64,000 bases of DNA from Burkholderiales bacterium (GTDB taxonomy: Bacteria; Pseudomonadota; Gammaproteobacteria; Burkholderiales; Burkholderiaceae_E). Below the pieces are notes generated by a model that saw only the letters and a program-made list of their open reading frames with translations, did no database searches and was not told where the DNA came from. Every line of letters starts with the position of its first letter. Position 1 is the stretch's first letter. This document shows positions 24,454 through 33,027 of this stretch, piece after piece. Location of the stretch: NCBI GenBank assembly GCA_003577305.1, contig QEVL01000016.1:1-64000 (forward strand). Direction: 5' to 3'. A program made the translations under genes and the position numbers.

Positions 24454-25433
24454 CACGTCCCCTTCGCTGCGCCCGGCGCGGTCTGGCGTCGCCGCACGGC
24501 CGCTTCGCGCACCAGCCCCCAGAGGCCTTCGCGGAAAAAGCGCGCGAACACGATCACCAAGGCCGCGAACACGATCATCTGGATGTTGCCGACGTCGCGC
24601 AGCATCTCGGAGGCCACGTAGACCAGCACCGCGCCGATCAGCGGCCCCACCAGCGTGCCCATGCCGCCGATCACCACCATCGCGATCACTATGCCGGTCT
24701 GCGCGATCATGCCGAGCTCGGGACTCACCAGCTGCGCGAAGGTGCCGTAGAGGCCGCCGGCGAAGCCGCAGATCGCGCAGCTCACGAGAAATGCCAGCGT
24801 CTTGGCGCGCACCACGTCGATGCCGCGGCTCGCCGCGCCGATCTCGTCGTCGCGGATCGCCTGCAGGAAGCGGCCGGTGGGCGAGCGCAGCAGCAGGAAC
24901 ACGCCGATCGTCACCGCGGTGAGCGCGGCGAGGAACAGGTAGTAATTTCCCAGGCGGCTGTCGGTGAGCGCCGGCACATTCAGGCCCTGGTCGCCGCGGG
25001 TGAAGTCGATCGAGTTGTAGATGACCAGCCGCACGATCTCTGCGAACGACAGCGTGGTGAGCGCAAGGTAGGGACCCGAGAGCCGCAGCACGATCCGCCC
25101 GAGCAGCAGTCCGATGAGGCCGGGCACCACCAGCGACATAGGCAGGCCGACCCACAGTGGCACTTTCCAGTGCCACGCCAGCAGCGCCGTGGTGTAGCCG
25201 CCCAGCATCGCGAAGGCCGCCGGGGCGAGCGAGAACTGTCCGGTGTAGCCGGCGAGCAGGTTCCAGCCCATGGAGAGCATCGCGAAGTACATGCTGACGA
25301 TCAGCACGCCGAGCCAGTACGGCGAAGTGACCGCCAGCGGCACGAGCGCGAGCACCGCGAGCACCACGAGGGACAGGCGCGTCTCCTGCGTGAGCTTGCT
25401 GCGCAGGAAATTCGGATGACGGGGCGCCTGCAC
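24453..25433 (-). CDS. livM: ABC transporter permease, LivM type
   Basis: 326 residues, many hydrophobic helices. Family motifs NLLAGYTGQFSLAPAAFAML, GPYLALTTLSFAEIVRL, QAIRDDEIGAASRGIDV, VIGGMGTLVGPLIGAVL. Three bp after livH. Confidence 0.92.
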   Translation of the reverse strand: MQAPRHPNFLRSKLTQETRLSLVVLAVLALVPLAVTSPYWLGVLIVSMYFAMLSMGWNLLAGYTGQFSLAPAAFAMLGGYTTALLAWHWKVPLWVGLPMSLVVPGLIGLLLGRIVLRLSGPYLALTTLSFAEIVRLVIYNSIDFTRGDQGLNVPALTDSRLGNYYLFLAALTAVTIGVFLLLRSPTGRFLQAIRDDEIGAASRGIDVVRAKTLAFLVSCAICGFAGGLYGTFAQLVSPELGMIAQTGIVIAMVVIGGMGTLVGPLIGAVLVYVASEMLRDVGNIQMIVFAALVIVFARFFREGLWGLVREAAVRRRQTAPGAAKGT

Positions 25434-25436
25434 GAC

Positions 25437-26327
25437 CTAGACCTCGCGCGTCCGTTCGCCGAACAACCCTTGCGGGCGCAACAGCAGTACGAGGATCAGC
25501 AGCACCAGCCCGAAGGTGTCGCGGTAGTCGTACGAGATGTACACCGCGCCGAAGCTCTCGAGGACGCCGAGTGCGAGCGCCGCGACGATGCTTCCGGGGA
25601 TCGAGCCCATGCCGCCGATCACGACGATCACGTAGGACTTCACCGCGGGGAAGATGCCGACGTCGGGCGCCGGGTTGATGATGGGCGCGAGCAGGGCGCC
25701 CGCGAGCGCGGCCAGCACACCCGAGGCCATGAAGATGATGCTGCTCGCGCGCGCAGTGTCGATGCCGGCGATCGAGGCGCCGAGCCGGTTCTGCGCCACG
25801 GCCTGCACCTGCCGGCCCCACAGCGAGCGCTTGATGAACAGCGCCAGCCCCGCGAGCAACACGATCGCCAGGCCGGCAGTGATCAATTTCTGGCCGCTGA
25901 GCATGAACGGCCCGAGCGCCATGCGCGTGACCTCGGACAGCGCCGGACCGCGCACCGGGTAGGGCCCGACGATCTTGTCGACCAGGTTGATCAGCAGCAG
26001 CGACAGGCCGAAAGTGACCACCACCGCGTATTCGTCCTTCATCAGCGCCCACGAGCCGTAGCCGGCGTACAGCGGACGCATCAGCCAACGCTCGGTTGCC
26101 CAGCCGAGCAACGCGCCCGAGGCGGCCGCCACGGGGAGTGCGAGCCACGGGGAGACGCCGAGCGCGAGCGAGACCAGCGTGTAGGTGTAGGCGCCCACCA
26201 TGTAGAACTCGCCGTGGGCGAAGTTCACGACCTTCAGGATTCCGAAGATCATGGTGAGGCCGACCGCCATCAGCGCGTAGAACAGTCCGATGATCAGCCC
26301 GTTGACGAACAGATCGAGAGCGAGCAA
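25437..26327 (-). CDS. livH: ABC transporter permease, LivH type
   Basis: 296 residues. LivH motifs: LFVNGLIIGLFYALMAVGLT, NFAHGEFYMVGAYTY, VQAVAQNRLGASIAGID, VIGGMGSIPGSIVAAL. Separated from livK by 88 bp containing a strong hairpin. Confidence 0.92.
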   Translation of the reverse strand: MLALDLFVNGLIIGLFYALMAVGLTMIFGILKVVNFAHGEFYMVGAYTYTLVSLALGVSPWLALPVAAASGALLGWATERWLMRPLYAGYGSWALMKDEYAVVVTFGLSLLLINLVDKIVGPYPVRGPALSEVTRMALGPFMLSGQKLITAGLAIVLLAGLALFIKRSLWGRQVQAVAQNRLGASIAGIDTARASSIIFMASGVLAALAGALLAPIINPAPDVGIFPAVKSYVIVVIGGMGSIPGSIVAALALGVLESFGAVYISYDYRDTFGLVLLILVLLLRPQGLFGERTREV

Positions 26328-26363
26328 TCGAGTCTCCGCGCGGCGCGGCGGAGTCTTCGCCCC

Positions 26364-26393
26364 GCGCGGCCGCTTCGTGGCTGGCGGCCGCGC
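26364..26393. terminator. Strong GC hairpin between livK and livH
   Basis: GCGCGGCCGC (26364-26373) and GCGGCCGCGC (26384-26393) form a perfect 10-bp stem with a 10-nt loop in the only sizeable gap of the operon. No U-run follows on the transcribed strand, so it is more likely an mRNA-stability or pausing element protecting the upstream livK message than a full terminator. Confidence 0.5.
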
Positions 26394-26415
26394 TGTGGCG
26401 CGGCCGGGCTTGTCG

Positions 26416-27627
26416 TCACTTCGCGGGCTTGAGCACCTTGTCGATCTGCAGCGGCTGGCCCGGAACCTGGATCAGCGTGGTCTTGCTGACCGGCTGGTTC
26501 ACCTCTGTGAGCTGGTAGGTGACATAGGGGATGTCGACCCACTGCTGGTACTTGTAGCCCGGCTCCTGCGAGAACGAGAATTTGCCGCGCGCGCCCTCGA
26601 ACTGGATGCCCTGCAGCGCCTTGATGATCGCGGCGCCGTCGGTCGACTTCGCCTGCTCGATCGCGCGAGCGACCAGCAGCACCGAGTCGACCCCCTGGAA
26701 GATGAGCCGGTTCGGCTCGGTCTTCGCCTGCTTCTGGTAGATCTCGCCGACCTCCTTGCCCAGCGCCGGCATCGGCATCGCCGGGTGGTACAGGCCGAAG
26801 GCCAGCATGTACTTGCCGGCTTCCTTCACGTTCTGCCAGAAGTCGGGATAGTCGGCAATGCCAGCGCCGTCATAGAAGGCGGTCTTCGCGCTGGGTGCGA
26901 CGCCCTGCTCGTAAAACTGGTTCATCAGGATGTAGGCGGCCGGCGGCAGCATCACGTTGACGACCAGATCGGGCGGATTCGCGCGCAGCGGCAGCACCGC
27001 GGGCGTGAAGTCCTTGCCGGCGCGGTCGAGCGCGACGTACTTGTACTGTATCTGCGGCGCCATCTGCTTCAGGAATTCGCCGAGCAGCTTCGCTTGCCCG
27101 ATGCCGTAGTCGGTGTTCTCGGCGAACGCGACCACGCTCTTCACCTTGAGCGCCGCGATCGTCTCGGCCATGGCCGACGAGACGCGGGTGTTGTAGTTGC
27201 CCGGGTTGAAGACCTCGGGATAGCCCTTCGTGCGAATGTCGTCGGACCAGCAGTTGGTGTTGACGTACGGCGTCTTGTAGCGATGAGCGACCTCGATCTC
27301 GGCCAGGCAGACCGAACTCTGGTGACCGCCGGTGACCGCGACCACCTTGTCGCGCGTGATCAGCTTCTCGGTGGCGGCGCGCCCTTTTTCGGGGATGCCC
27401 TGGTTGTCTTCGTAGACGACCTTGAGCGGGCGCCCGAGCACTCCGCCCTTGTCGTTGAGCATCCTGACGGCGATCTCGACACCGTCCTTCACCTGGGTGC
27501 CCTGCACGACCGAGCCGGGGGGCGACTGGGCAATGCTCACGCCGATGACGATCGGCTCGGCCGCATACGAGGCGGCAGCCAGCGCGGTCGCCGAGGCGGC
27601 GAGCGCGATCCGGAACAGGTTCTTCAT
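26416..27627 (-). CDS. livK: Periplasmic substrate-binding protein, LivK/urea-amide type
   Basis: 403 residues with a Sec signal (MKNLFRIALAASATALAAAS, cleaved near YAA). Peripla_BP_6 fold: IVIGVSIAQSPPGSVVQGTQ, NDKGGVLGRPLKVVYEDNQG, AVTGGHQSSVCLAEIEV, TPYVNTNCWSDDI. AAGGAG precedes the ATG. Captures the substrate for LivHMGF. The ligand cannot be told; the amidase 11 nt upstream hints at an amide. Confidence 0.9.
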   Translation of the reverse strand: MKNLFRIALAASATALAAASYAAEPIVIGVSIAQSPPGSVVQGTQVKDGVEIAVRMLNDKGGVLGRPLKVVYEDNQGIPEKGRAATEKLITRDKVVAVTGGHQSSVCLAEIEVAHRYKTPYVNTNCWSDDIRTKGYPEVFNPGNYNTRVSSAMAETIAALKVKSVVAFAENTDYGIGQAKLLGEFLKQMAPQIQYKYVALDRAGKDFTPAVLPLRANPPDLVVNVMLPPAAYILMNQFYEQGVAPSAKTAFYDGAGIADYPDFWQNVKEAGKYMLAFGLYHPAMPMPALGKEVGEIYQKQAKTEPNRLIFQGVDSVLLVARAIEQAKSTDGAAIIKALQGIQFEGARGKFSFSQEPGYKYQQWVDIPYVTYQLTEVNQPVSKTTLIQVPGQPLQIDKVLKPAK

Positions 27628-27638
27628 GGTGTTCTCCT

Positions 27639-29192
27639 TCAGGGGGTCGTCTTCAGCAGGTCTTCGAGGCGGGCGGCGACGTTCAGCACGCGCCAGTCGT
27701 CGCCGCGCCGGCCGGCGATCTGCACGCCGATCGGCAGGCCGTTGTCGCCGCGGCCGCAGGGCAGCGTGAGTGCGGGCATGCCGGTGAGGTTGAACGGCAT
27801 CGTGAGCGCGGTGACGGCGGTGTGCAACGGGATGTCGCGGCCGCCGATGCGCGCCGAGCCGGCTCCGGAGCGCGGGGGCTCGATGCGCAGCGTCGGGGTG
27901 ACCAGGACATCGACCTCGCGCATGGCGGCGGCAAACATTGCGGCGAGCACCGCGCGCCCGCGTTGAGCGCGCACGTACCAGGTGGCAGGCAGGAACTGGC
28001 CGACTTCGAGGCGCACGCGCACGTCGGCGCCCAGCGTTTCGGGGCGCTCGACCAGCCGTTGCCAGTGCAACTCGGTTGCCTCGCTGCACAGCGTCACGAA
28101 CTGCAGCGCGGCGCTGCGTTCGACACCGGGCAGGTCGATCGGGACCAGCGCAGCGCCGTCGTCGCGCATGCGCGCGAGCACGGCGCGCACCGCACGCGCC
28201 ACGTCGTCGGCCAGCGGGTCGTAGAAGTAGTTCTCGGGCACCCCGACGCGCAGGCCGGCGAGCGGTGCGGGAGCGGCGACCCGCGCCGGTTGGCCGGCCA
28301 TCACCGAGAACATCAGTGCTGCGTCGGTCACGCTGGCGGCGATCGGCCCGATGTGGTCGAGGCTCGCGCCGAGCGTCTGCGCGCCCTCGCGCGCAATCGC
28401 GTCGAAGCTCGGCTTGAAGCCGACCACGCCGCAGCAGGAAGCGGGCAGGCGGATCGAGCCGGCGGTGTCGGTGCCGATCGCGAGCCTGACGATGCCAGCC
28501 GCGACCGCGGCGGCCGAGCCGCCGCTCGAGCCACCCGGGGTGTATCCGGCTGCGCGGGGATTGGCCACCCACCCGTGGTGGGGGTTTTCGCTGGTGATGC
28601 CGTAGGCGAGTTCGTGCAGATTGGCAGTGCCGACGACGAGCGCGCCGGCCTCGCGCAGTCGCGCGACCGCGAGTGCATCGTGCGCGGAAGGTGCCGGCGC
28701 CGGTCCGCCGCTGCCGTTGGTCTGCGGAAAGCCGGCGACCGGCATCAGGTCTTTCACCGCCACTGGCACGCCCATCAGCGGCATTGGCGCCCCGCCGCGC
28801 AGGCGTTGTGCCGCGACCGAGGCCGCCGTGTCGAGCGCGGCGGGTTCGGCAAGCGCGATGAATGCGTTCAGGTGTTTCTGCCGCACCGCTTCGGCAAGCG
28901 CCGCCTGTGCCGGGGCTGCGGCGCGCTCGGGCGCGGCACGGCAATCGCGCGCGATCGCGGCTGCGCCGCCGGCATCGTCGGAGGGTGGCGTGCCGCCGTC
29001 GGCGACCACCGCCGGCGGTTGCGAGAGGTAGCCGAGCTCGGGCTCGGGCCGCAGCGCGTCGAATACGTCGAGTTCGGGCAGGTTGACGCGCAGCCGTTCC
29101 AGCCACGCGGCATGCCGGTCGACGTGCGGGTAACGGCCAAGGCGCGCGATGCCGTCTACGGATAGCTCGAAACGCTCGAGGAGGTCGGTCAT
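27639..29192 (-). CDS. Amidase-signature hydrolase
   Basis: 517 residues, Ser-cisSer-Lys amidase. Catalytic Lys147 in GVPVAVKDLMPV, cis-Ser222/223 in GGSSGGSA, nucleophile Ser246 in GTDTAGSIRLPAS. An N-terminal extension of ~100 residues precedes the core, longer than in GatA. First gene of the minus-strand operon with livKHMGF and allA, so it probably hydrolyses the imported amide or ureide. Divergent from the FadR-type regulator. Confidence 0.88.
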   Translation of the reverse strand: MTDLLERFELSVDGIARLGRYPHVDRHAAWLERLRVNLPELDVFDALRPEPELGYLSQPPAVVADGGTPPSDDAGGAAAIARDCRAAPERAAAPAQAALAEAVRQKHLNAFIALAEPAALDTAASVAAQRLRGGAPMPLMGVPVAVKDLMPVAGFPQTNGSGGPAPAPSAHDALAVARLREAGALVVGTANLHELAYGITSENPHHGWVANPRAAGYTPGGSSGGSAAAVAAGIVRLAIGTDTAGSIRLPASCCGVVGFKPSFDAIAREGAQTLGASLDHIGPIAASVTDAALMFSVMAGQPARVAAPAPLAGLRVGVPENYFYDPLADDVARAVRAVLARMRDDGAALVPIDLPGVERSAALQFVTLCSEATELHWQRLVERPETLGADVRVRLEVGQFLPATWYVRAQRGRAVLAAMFAAAMREVDVLVTPTLRIEPPRSGAGSARIGGRDIPLHTAVTALTMPFNLTGMPALTLPCGRGDNGLPIGVQIAGRRGDDWRVLNVAARLEDLLKTTP

Positions 29193-29281
29193 CTGCGGGT
29201 GAGCTGCGCGTTCGCGCGATTGTCGGGAATGTGGATGTGTACCCTCGCGCGCTACGCTATAGTGCGCGGCAGACCGGTCGG

Positions 29282-29296
29282 ACTGGTCTGACCAGT
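29282..29296. promoter_or_regulatory. FadR-type operator between regulator and amidase operon
   Basis: ACTGGTC-T-GACCAGT is a perfect 15-bp dyad, almost the textbook FadR-family pattern TGGTNNNACCA. It sits 36 bp before the regulator ATG (29333) and 90 bp before the amidase start, the right place to control both. TATAGT at 29258-29263 could be a nearby -10. Confidence 0.65.
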
Positions 29297-29332
29297 TTGC
29301 GGCCATGGTGCCCAGAGAACCTTCGGCTGTCA

Positions 29333-30031
29333 ATGTCGATCATGACCACCGTCGAACGCGTCGCGCAGCAGCTTCAGACGCGGATTCGACGCAAGGAGTG
29401 GGCGCGTCGGGGCAAGCTTCCCGGCCAGCGCCAGCTGTCCGAGGAACTCGGCGTGAGCCGCGCCTCGCTGCGCGAGGCGATCACGATGCTCGAGAGCCTC
29501 GGACTGCTGCGCAGCGAGGCGGGGCGGGGCGTATTCATCGTTCGACCCGGCGAGAAGACCGCGGATGCGATCCGTGGGCGCTGGCGTTTCCAGGGCCGCT
29601 ACGCGCTGCGCGACGTCTACCTGGTGCGCAACGAACTCGAGGAACTCGCCGCGGCAATGGCTGCGGGCGCAATCACGCGGGCGGGTCTCGCACGGCTTCG
29701 AGTCACGATCGAGCGCATGCGCGCTGCTGCCGACGCGGGCAACTTGGTGGGGATGTCGGAGGCCGATCGGGCATTTCACGCGCACATCTTCGAGATCGCC
29801 GGCAGCCCGATGCTGCGCGACATCGCGGAGGGCATCGCCGACGTCATCGAGAGCAGCCGGCAGCTGGCTTTCGCAGACCGTGAGCGGGTGCGCGAACCGA
29901 TCGACGAGCACCTGCGGATCGTCGAGGCGCTGGCCACGGGAAGCCCGAAGGCGGCGCGCGCGGCGATGCGCGCGCACATCCGCAACGCCGCCGATCGCGT
30001 CGGCCTCGCGCTCGGAATTCCCGGAGCCTGA
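29333..30031 (+). CDS. GntR/FadR-family regulator (FCD)
   Basis: 232 residues. N-terminal winged helix (GKLPGQRQLSEELGVSRASL, REAITMLESLGLLR) and C-terminal FCD ligand domain with metal-binding His (SEADRAFHAHIFEIAGS, EPIDEHLRIVEAL, MRAHIRNA). ATG at 29333 chosen; ATG 29342 would also do. Divergent from the amidase-liv-allA operon, which it most likely regulates through the 15-bp dyad. Confidence 0.88.
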   Translation: MSIMTTVERVAQQLQTRIRRKEWARRGKLPGQRQLSEELGVSRASLREAITMLESLGLLRSEAGRGVFIVRPGEKTADAIRGRWRFQGRYALRDVYLVRNELEELAAAMAAGAITRAGLARLRVTIERMRAAADAGNLVGMSEADRAFHAHIFEIAGSPMLRDIAEGIADVIESSRQLAFADRERVREPIDEHLRIVEALATGSPKAARAAMRAHIRNAADRVGLALGIPGA

Positions 30032-30082
30032 CAGGAAACGCGCATGCAGCGCATCCTGGTCACGATCGAGCGCGCCCCGTGT

Positions 30083-30391
30083 TCACCGCTCGGGAGGCAC
30101 GGCCTCGCTGGCCGGCGAGCGTGCCGCTTCGGCCAGCACGTAGCGCAGGCACTCCTCGACGCCGGTTGCCGACAACGCCTCGCCGGGTCGCGGCGTGAGC
30201 GCGAGCACCGTGGCGTCGCCGTCGCGCCGCGTGTCGCAGGCGCCGATCTTCGCGCACTCGCCCGACGGACAGGACCACCAGCTCGTGCTGCGACAGGCGC
30301 ACACCCGGTCGAAGACGTCCTGCTCGTCGCGAGTGGCGTTCACGATCCGGACCAGCAGTTCGTTGCCTTGCCTTTCGATCCTGAAACCCAT
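30083..30391 (-). CDS. Small cysteine-containing hypothetical protein
   Basis: 102 residues, family not recognised. Supported by AAGGAGGAGAG just before the ATG. Contains a Cys cluster (VCACRSTSWWSCPSGECAKIGAC), possibly metal-binding or disulfide-linked, then TVLALTPRPGEALS and GVEECLRYVL. Convergent with the FadR-type gene; single-gene unit. Confidence 0.6.
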   Translation of the reverse strand: MGFRIERQGNELLVRIVNATRDEQDVFDRVCACRSTSWWSCPSGECAKIGACDTRRDGDATVLALTPRPGEALSATGVEECLRYVLAEAARSPASEAVPPER

Positions 30392-30620
30392 CTCTCCTCC
30401 TTCGCGGCCGCGGCCGCCGCCGCTTCGTGCGCGGCATCGGGCTCACTCTATCCCCCCGCGCCGCCATGTCAACCTGCGGATCCGGCCTGCGTCGGCTCCG
30501 GTCGTTGCGGGTCGACGCGTCATCGCGCAGCGGCACCGCGCGGCGCCGCCGCTGCCCGGCGTGCGGCCGCTCCCCCAGCCGCGCAGCCGCTATCATCGGC
30601 GCCGAGCCGGATGTGCGACG

Positions 30621-31244
30621 ATGCAGACCGTAGCCGTCATCGACTTCGAGACCACCGGCATTTCGCCCGACGCGGGCGCGCGTGCGACCGAGATCGCCGC
30701 GGTGCTGCTTCGCGACGGCCGCGTCGTCGACCGCTACCAGAGCCTGATGAATGCGGGCACCTGGGTGCCGCCGTTCATCGAGCAGCTCACCGGGATCAGC
30801 AACGCGATGGTGCGCGCCGCACCGCCGGCGCGCACGGTGATGCGCGAAGTCGCCGACTTCGTCGGCGTGCATCCGCTGGTGGCGCACAACGCGTCGTTCG
30901 ACTGCAGGTTCTGGGACGCCGAGCTCGGCCGCATCGGACGCAGGCGGATGCAGGAGTTCGCCTGCACGATGCTGCTCGCGCGGCGCATCTATCCCGAGGC
31001 ACCGAACCACAAGCTGGGCACGCTGGTGGAGTTCGCGGGCCTGCCGGTGGCGGGCCGGCATCACCGCGCGCTGGCCGACGCCGAGATGGCGGCCAGCCTG
31101 CTGATGAGGCTCGAGCAGGAGCTCGAGCGACGGTTCGGGCTCGGGCCGATCACGCACGAATTGCTGCGCGAGATCCAGTCGTCGTCTCGCCACGCGATGC
31201 ACGAGTGCATCGCCCGGCACGGCGGTCGCGTCCGACGCGTGTAA
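30621..31244 (+). CDS. DEDDh 3'-5' exonuclease, DnaQ-like
   Basis: 207 residues. Exo I DFETTG (D8, E10), Exo II HNASFDCRFW, Exo III HHRALADAEMA: the complete DEDDh set of the DNA polymerase III epsilon-like family. The ATG at 30621 directly precedes Exo I. Shorter and different in its C-terminus from replicative epsilon, so probably an accessory exonuclease. Confidence 0.9.
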   Translation: MQTVAVIDFETTGISPDAGARATEIAAVLLRDGRVVDRYQSLMNAGTWVPPFIEQLTGISNAMVRAAPPARTVMREVADFVGVHPLVAHNASFDCRFWDAELGRIGRRRMQEFACTMLLARRIYPEAPNHKLGTLVEFAGLPVAGRHHRALADAEMAASLLMRLEQELERRFGLGPITHELLREIQSSSRHAMHECIARHGGRVRRV

Positions 31245-31278
31245 CGGCGACCGAGCCGCGCACCGCGACGGCCCGCGC

Positions 31279-32373
31279 TCAGCGCGCTGCCAGCCGCCGC
31301 AGCTGCAACGTCCACGCGCCGAGCCCGGCGATCAGCGCCGCGAAACCGATCCAGCCTCCGAGCCACGGCACGCGCGAAGCGAGCGCGAGCACCAGCACGC
31401 CGAGCATGGCCGCGACGACGCGCCACCCGGTGCGATCGGCGCGGGCCGACGCGCCGCGCGCCAGCAGCCAGTCGCCGACCGCGATGCCCGTGCTGGCCCA
31501 GGCCACCGGCAACAGCGCGAGCCAGGCGAACACGAGCAGCAGCGCGAGCGGAACGCCGATGATGGTCACGAGCAGCAGCACGGCGGCGATCGGCGCGCAG
31601 ACGAGCGCCACGAAGCCGAGCACCAGGCTGAAACCCGGCCGGCCGCGCAGCGATTCCGAGACCGAGGCGCTGAGCCGCGGCGTGACGGCCACCAGCAGCG
31701 CCGCCAGCAGCATCAGGCCGGTGGTCCAGAACAGGCCGGCGCCCCGGCGCATCTCTCGCGCTTCGGACGACCACTTCGCCAGGTCGGGGCCGACGCGCAC
31801 GATCTCGCCGACGACCTGCGCGGCAGGGTCGCGCTCGAGCGGCTCGGTGCTGCGATACCGCAGCGTGCCGGCGATGCGCGCATTCGGCCCGATCTCCAGC
31901 GTGCCGGCGACCGCCTCGACGTCGCCGCCGATCGGCGCGTCGATCAGCAGGGTTCCGGCGCCCGCGCTCAGGTGGCCGTTGACCGCGCCGCGCACCGCGA
32001 TGCGGCCGGCCGCCGCGCCCAGGTTGCCGGCGATCTGTGCCTTCGGCCCGATCTCGATCTCGCCGCCGGCGAGTCGCGCGTTGCGCGCCACGCGCCCGAC
32101 CAGCGAGAGTTGCCCGGCCGCCGCGTGCACCGATTGCCCGACGCTTCCGCCGATGCGGACCTTGCCGCCCGCCGCGACGACGCCGCCGGCGACGTCGGTG
32201 TCGACGTCGACGCTGCCGCCAGCGGCGATCAGGTCGCCTGCCACGGGCGCGACCTCGGTGACGGTGCCGCCGGCGACGAAACGGTCGGACGCCGGCGGCG
32301 CGGCGCGCGCGAGCGGCGCGCCGCCGGCAATCGACAGGGCGACGAACGACGCAGCGACGGTCGCGGAGCGCAT
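31279..32373 (-). CDS. Bactofilin-like beta-helix membrane protein
   Basis: 364 residues. Signal peptide, then about 140 residues of repeated short turns (VAGDLIAAGGSVDVDTDVAG, GKVRIGGSVGQSV, GAVNGHLSAGAGTLLIDAPIGG) like a right-handed beta-helix of the polymer-forming bactofilin type. The C-terminal half has about five transmembrane helices (SLVLGFVALVCAPIAAVLLL). The helix would lie in the periplasm, unlike cytoplasmic bactofilins. Role unknown. Confidence 0.75.
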   Translation of the reverse strand: MRSATVAASFVALSIAGGAPLARAAPPASDRFVAGGTVTEVAPVAGDLIAAGGSVDVDTDVAGGVVAAGGKVRIGGSVGQSVHAAAGQLSLVGRVARNARLAGGEIEIGPKAQIAGNLGAAAGRIAVRGAVNGHLSAGAGTLLIDAPIGGDVEAVAGTLEIGPNARIAGTLRYRSTEPLERDPAAQVVGEIVRVGPDLAKWSSEAREMRRGAGLFWTTGLMLLAALLVAVTPRLSASVSESLRGRPGFSLVLGFVALVCAPIAAVLLLVTIIGVPLALLLVFAWLALLPVAWASTGIAVGDWLLARGASARADRTGWRVVAAMLGVLVLALASRVPWLGGWIGFAALIAGLGAWTLQLRRLAAR

Positions 32374-32504
32374 GGTTTACTCCCCACGGTGTGGGCCGTT
32401 GTCGCCACGATACACCCGCGCCGTCGTCGTCTCGAGTCGGGGTCGATGCGCCCGGCGGGCGGAGCGTTCATACTCCCGACCGAGATCCGGCCCGGAGACA
32501 CGCC

Positions 32505-32951
32505 ATGTACGACCGCATCCTCGTCCCCATCGACGGCAGCCCCACCTCCGAGCGCGCGCTCGCCGAGGCCGCCGGGCTCGCCCGGCTGTGCGCCGCGAAG
32601 CTGCGCCTGCTGCACGTGATGGATCCGCTGATGTACATCACCGGCTACGAGCGGCCCGACGTGTTCGTGCGCGAGATCGAGCCGGCGCTGCGCAAGGCCG
32701 CGCAGGACCTGCTCGCCAAGGCGCGCGAAAGCGTCACCGACGAACGGGTGCAGGTCGAGACGGCACTCGTCGAAAGCCAGGGCGAGCGGGTGTCCGACAT
32801 CATCGTCGAGCAGGCGAAGGCCTGGCCGGCCGACCTCGTCGTGATCGGCACGCACGGCCGGCGCGGGGTCGATCGGGTGCTGATGGGCAGCGATGCCGAG
32901 CAAGTGGCGCGCCGCTCGCCGGTGCCGGTGCTGCTGGTGCGGATGAAGTAG
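32505..32951 (+). CDS. Universal stress protein, UspA family
   Basis: 148 residues. YDRILVPIDGSPTSERALAE at the start and the ATP-binding signature GTHGRRGVDRVLMGSDAEQV at the end, followed by SPVPVLLVR. Single Usp domain. ATG 32505 lies directly before the conserved start. Confidence 0.93.
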   Translation: MYDRILVPIDGSPTSERALAEAAGLARLCAAKLRLLHVMDPLMYITGYERPDVFVREIEPALRKAAQDLLAKARESVTDERVQVETALVESQGERVSDIIVEQAKAWPADLVVIGTHGRRGVDRVLMGSDAEQVARRSPVPVLLVRMK

Positions 32952-32991
32952 GCGCGCCGGGCCCGGCGGGCCGGCGGAGCGCCCTGCGGGC

Positions 32992-33024
32992 TTGACTCTG
33001 CTTTCGGACCAGTCCAGACTGGTC
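32992..33024 (+). promoter_or_regulatory. Promoter/operator of the Phd-VapC pair
   Basis: TTGACT (32992-32997), then an inverted repeat GACCAGTC-CA-GACTGGTC (33007-33024) that covers the expected -10 (CAGACT, 33015-33020, 17-bp spacing). The antitoxin ATG follows at 33028. A dimeric antitoxin bound here would block the promoter. Confidence 0.6.
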
Positions 33025-33027
33025 TGC

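Noticed and set aside
30044-30150. Start of a plus-strand frame reading MQRILVTIERAP, like a Usp N-terminus
   Set aside because: Similarity stops after about nine residues and the rest is antisense to the Cys-cluster gene.
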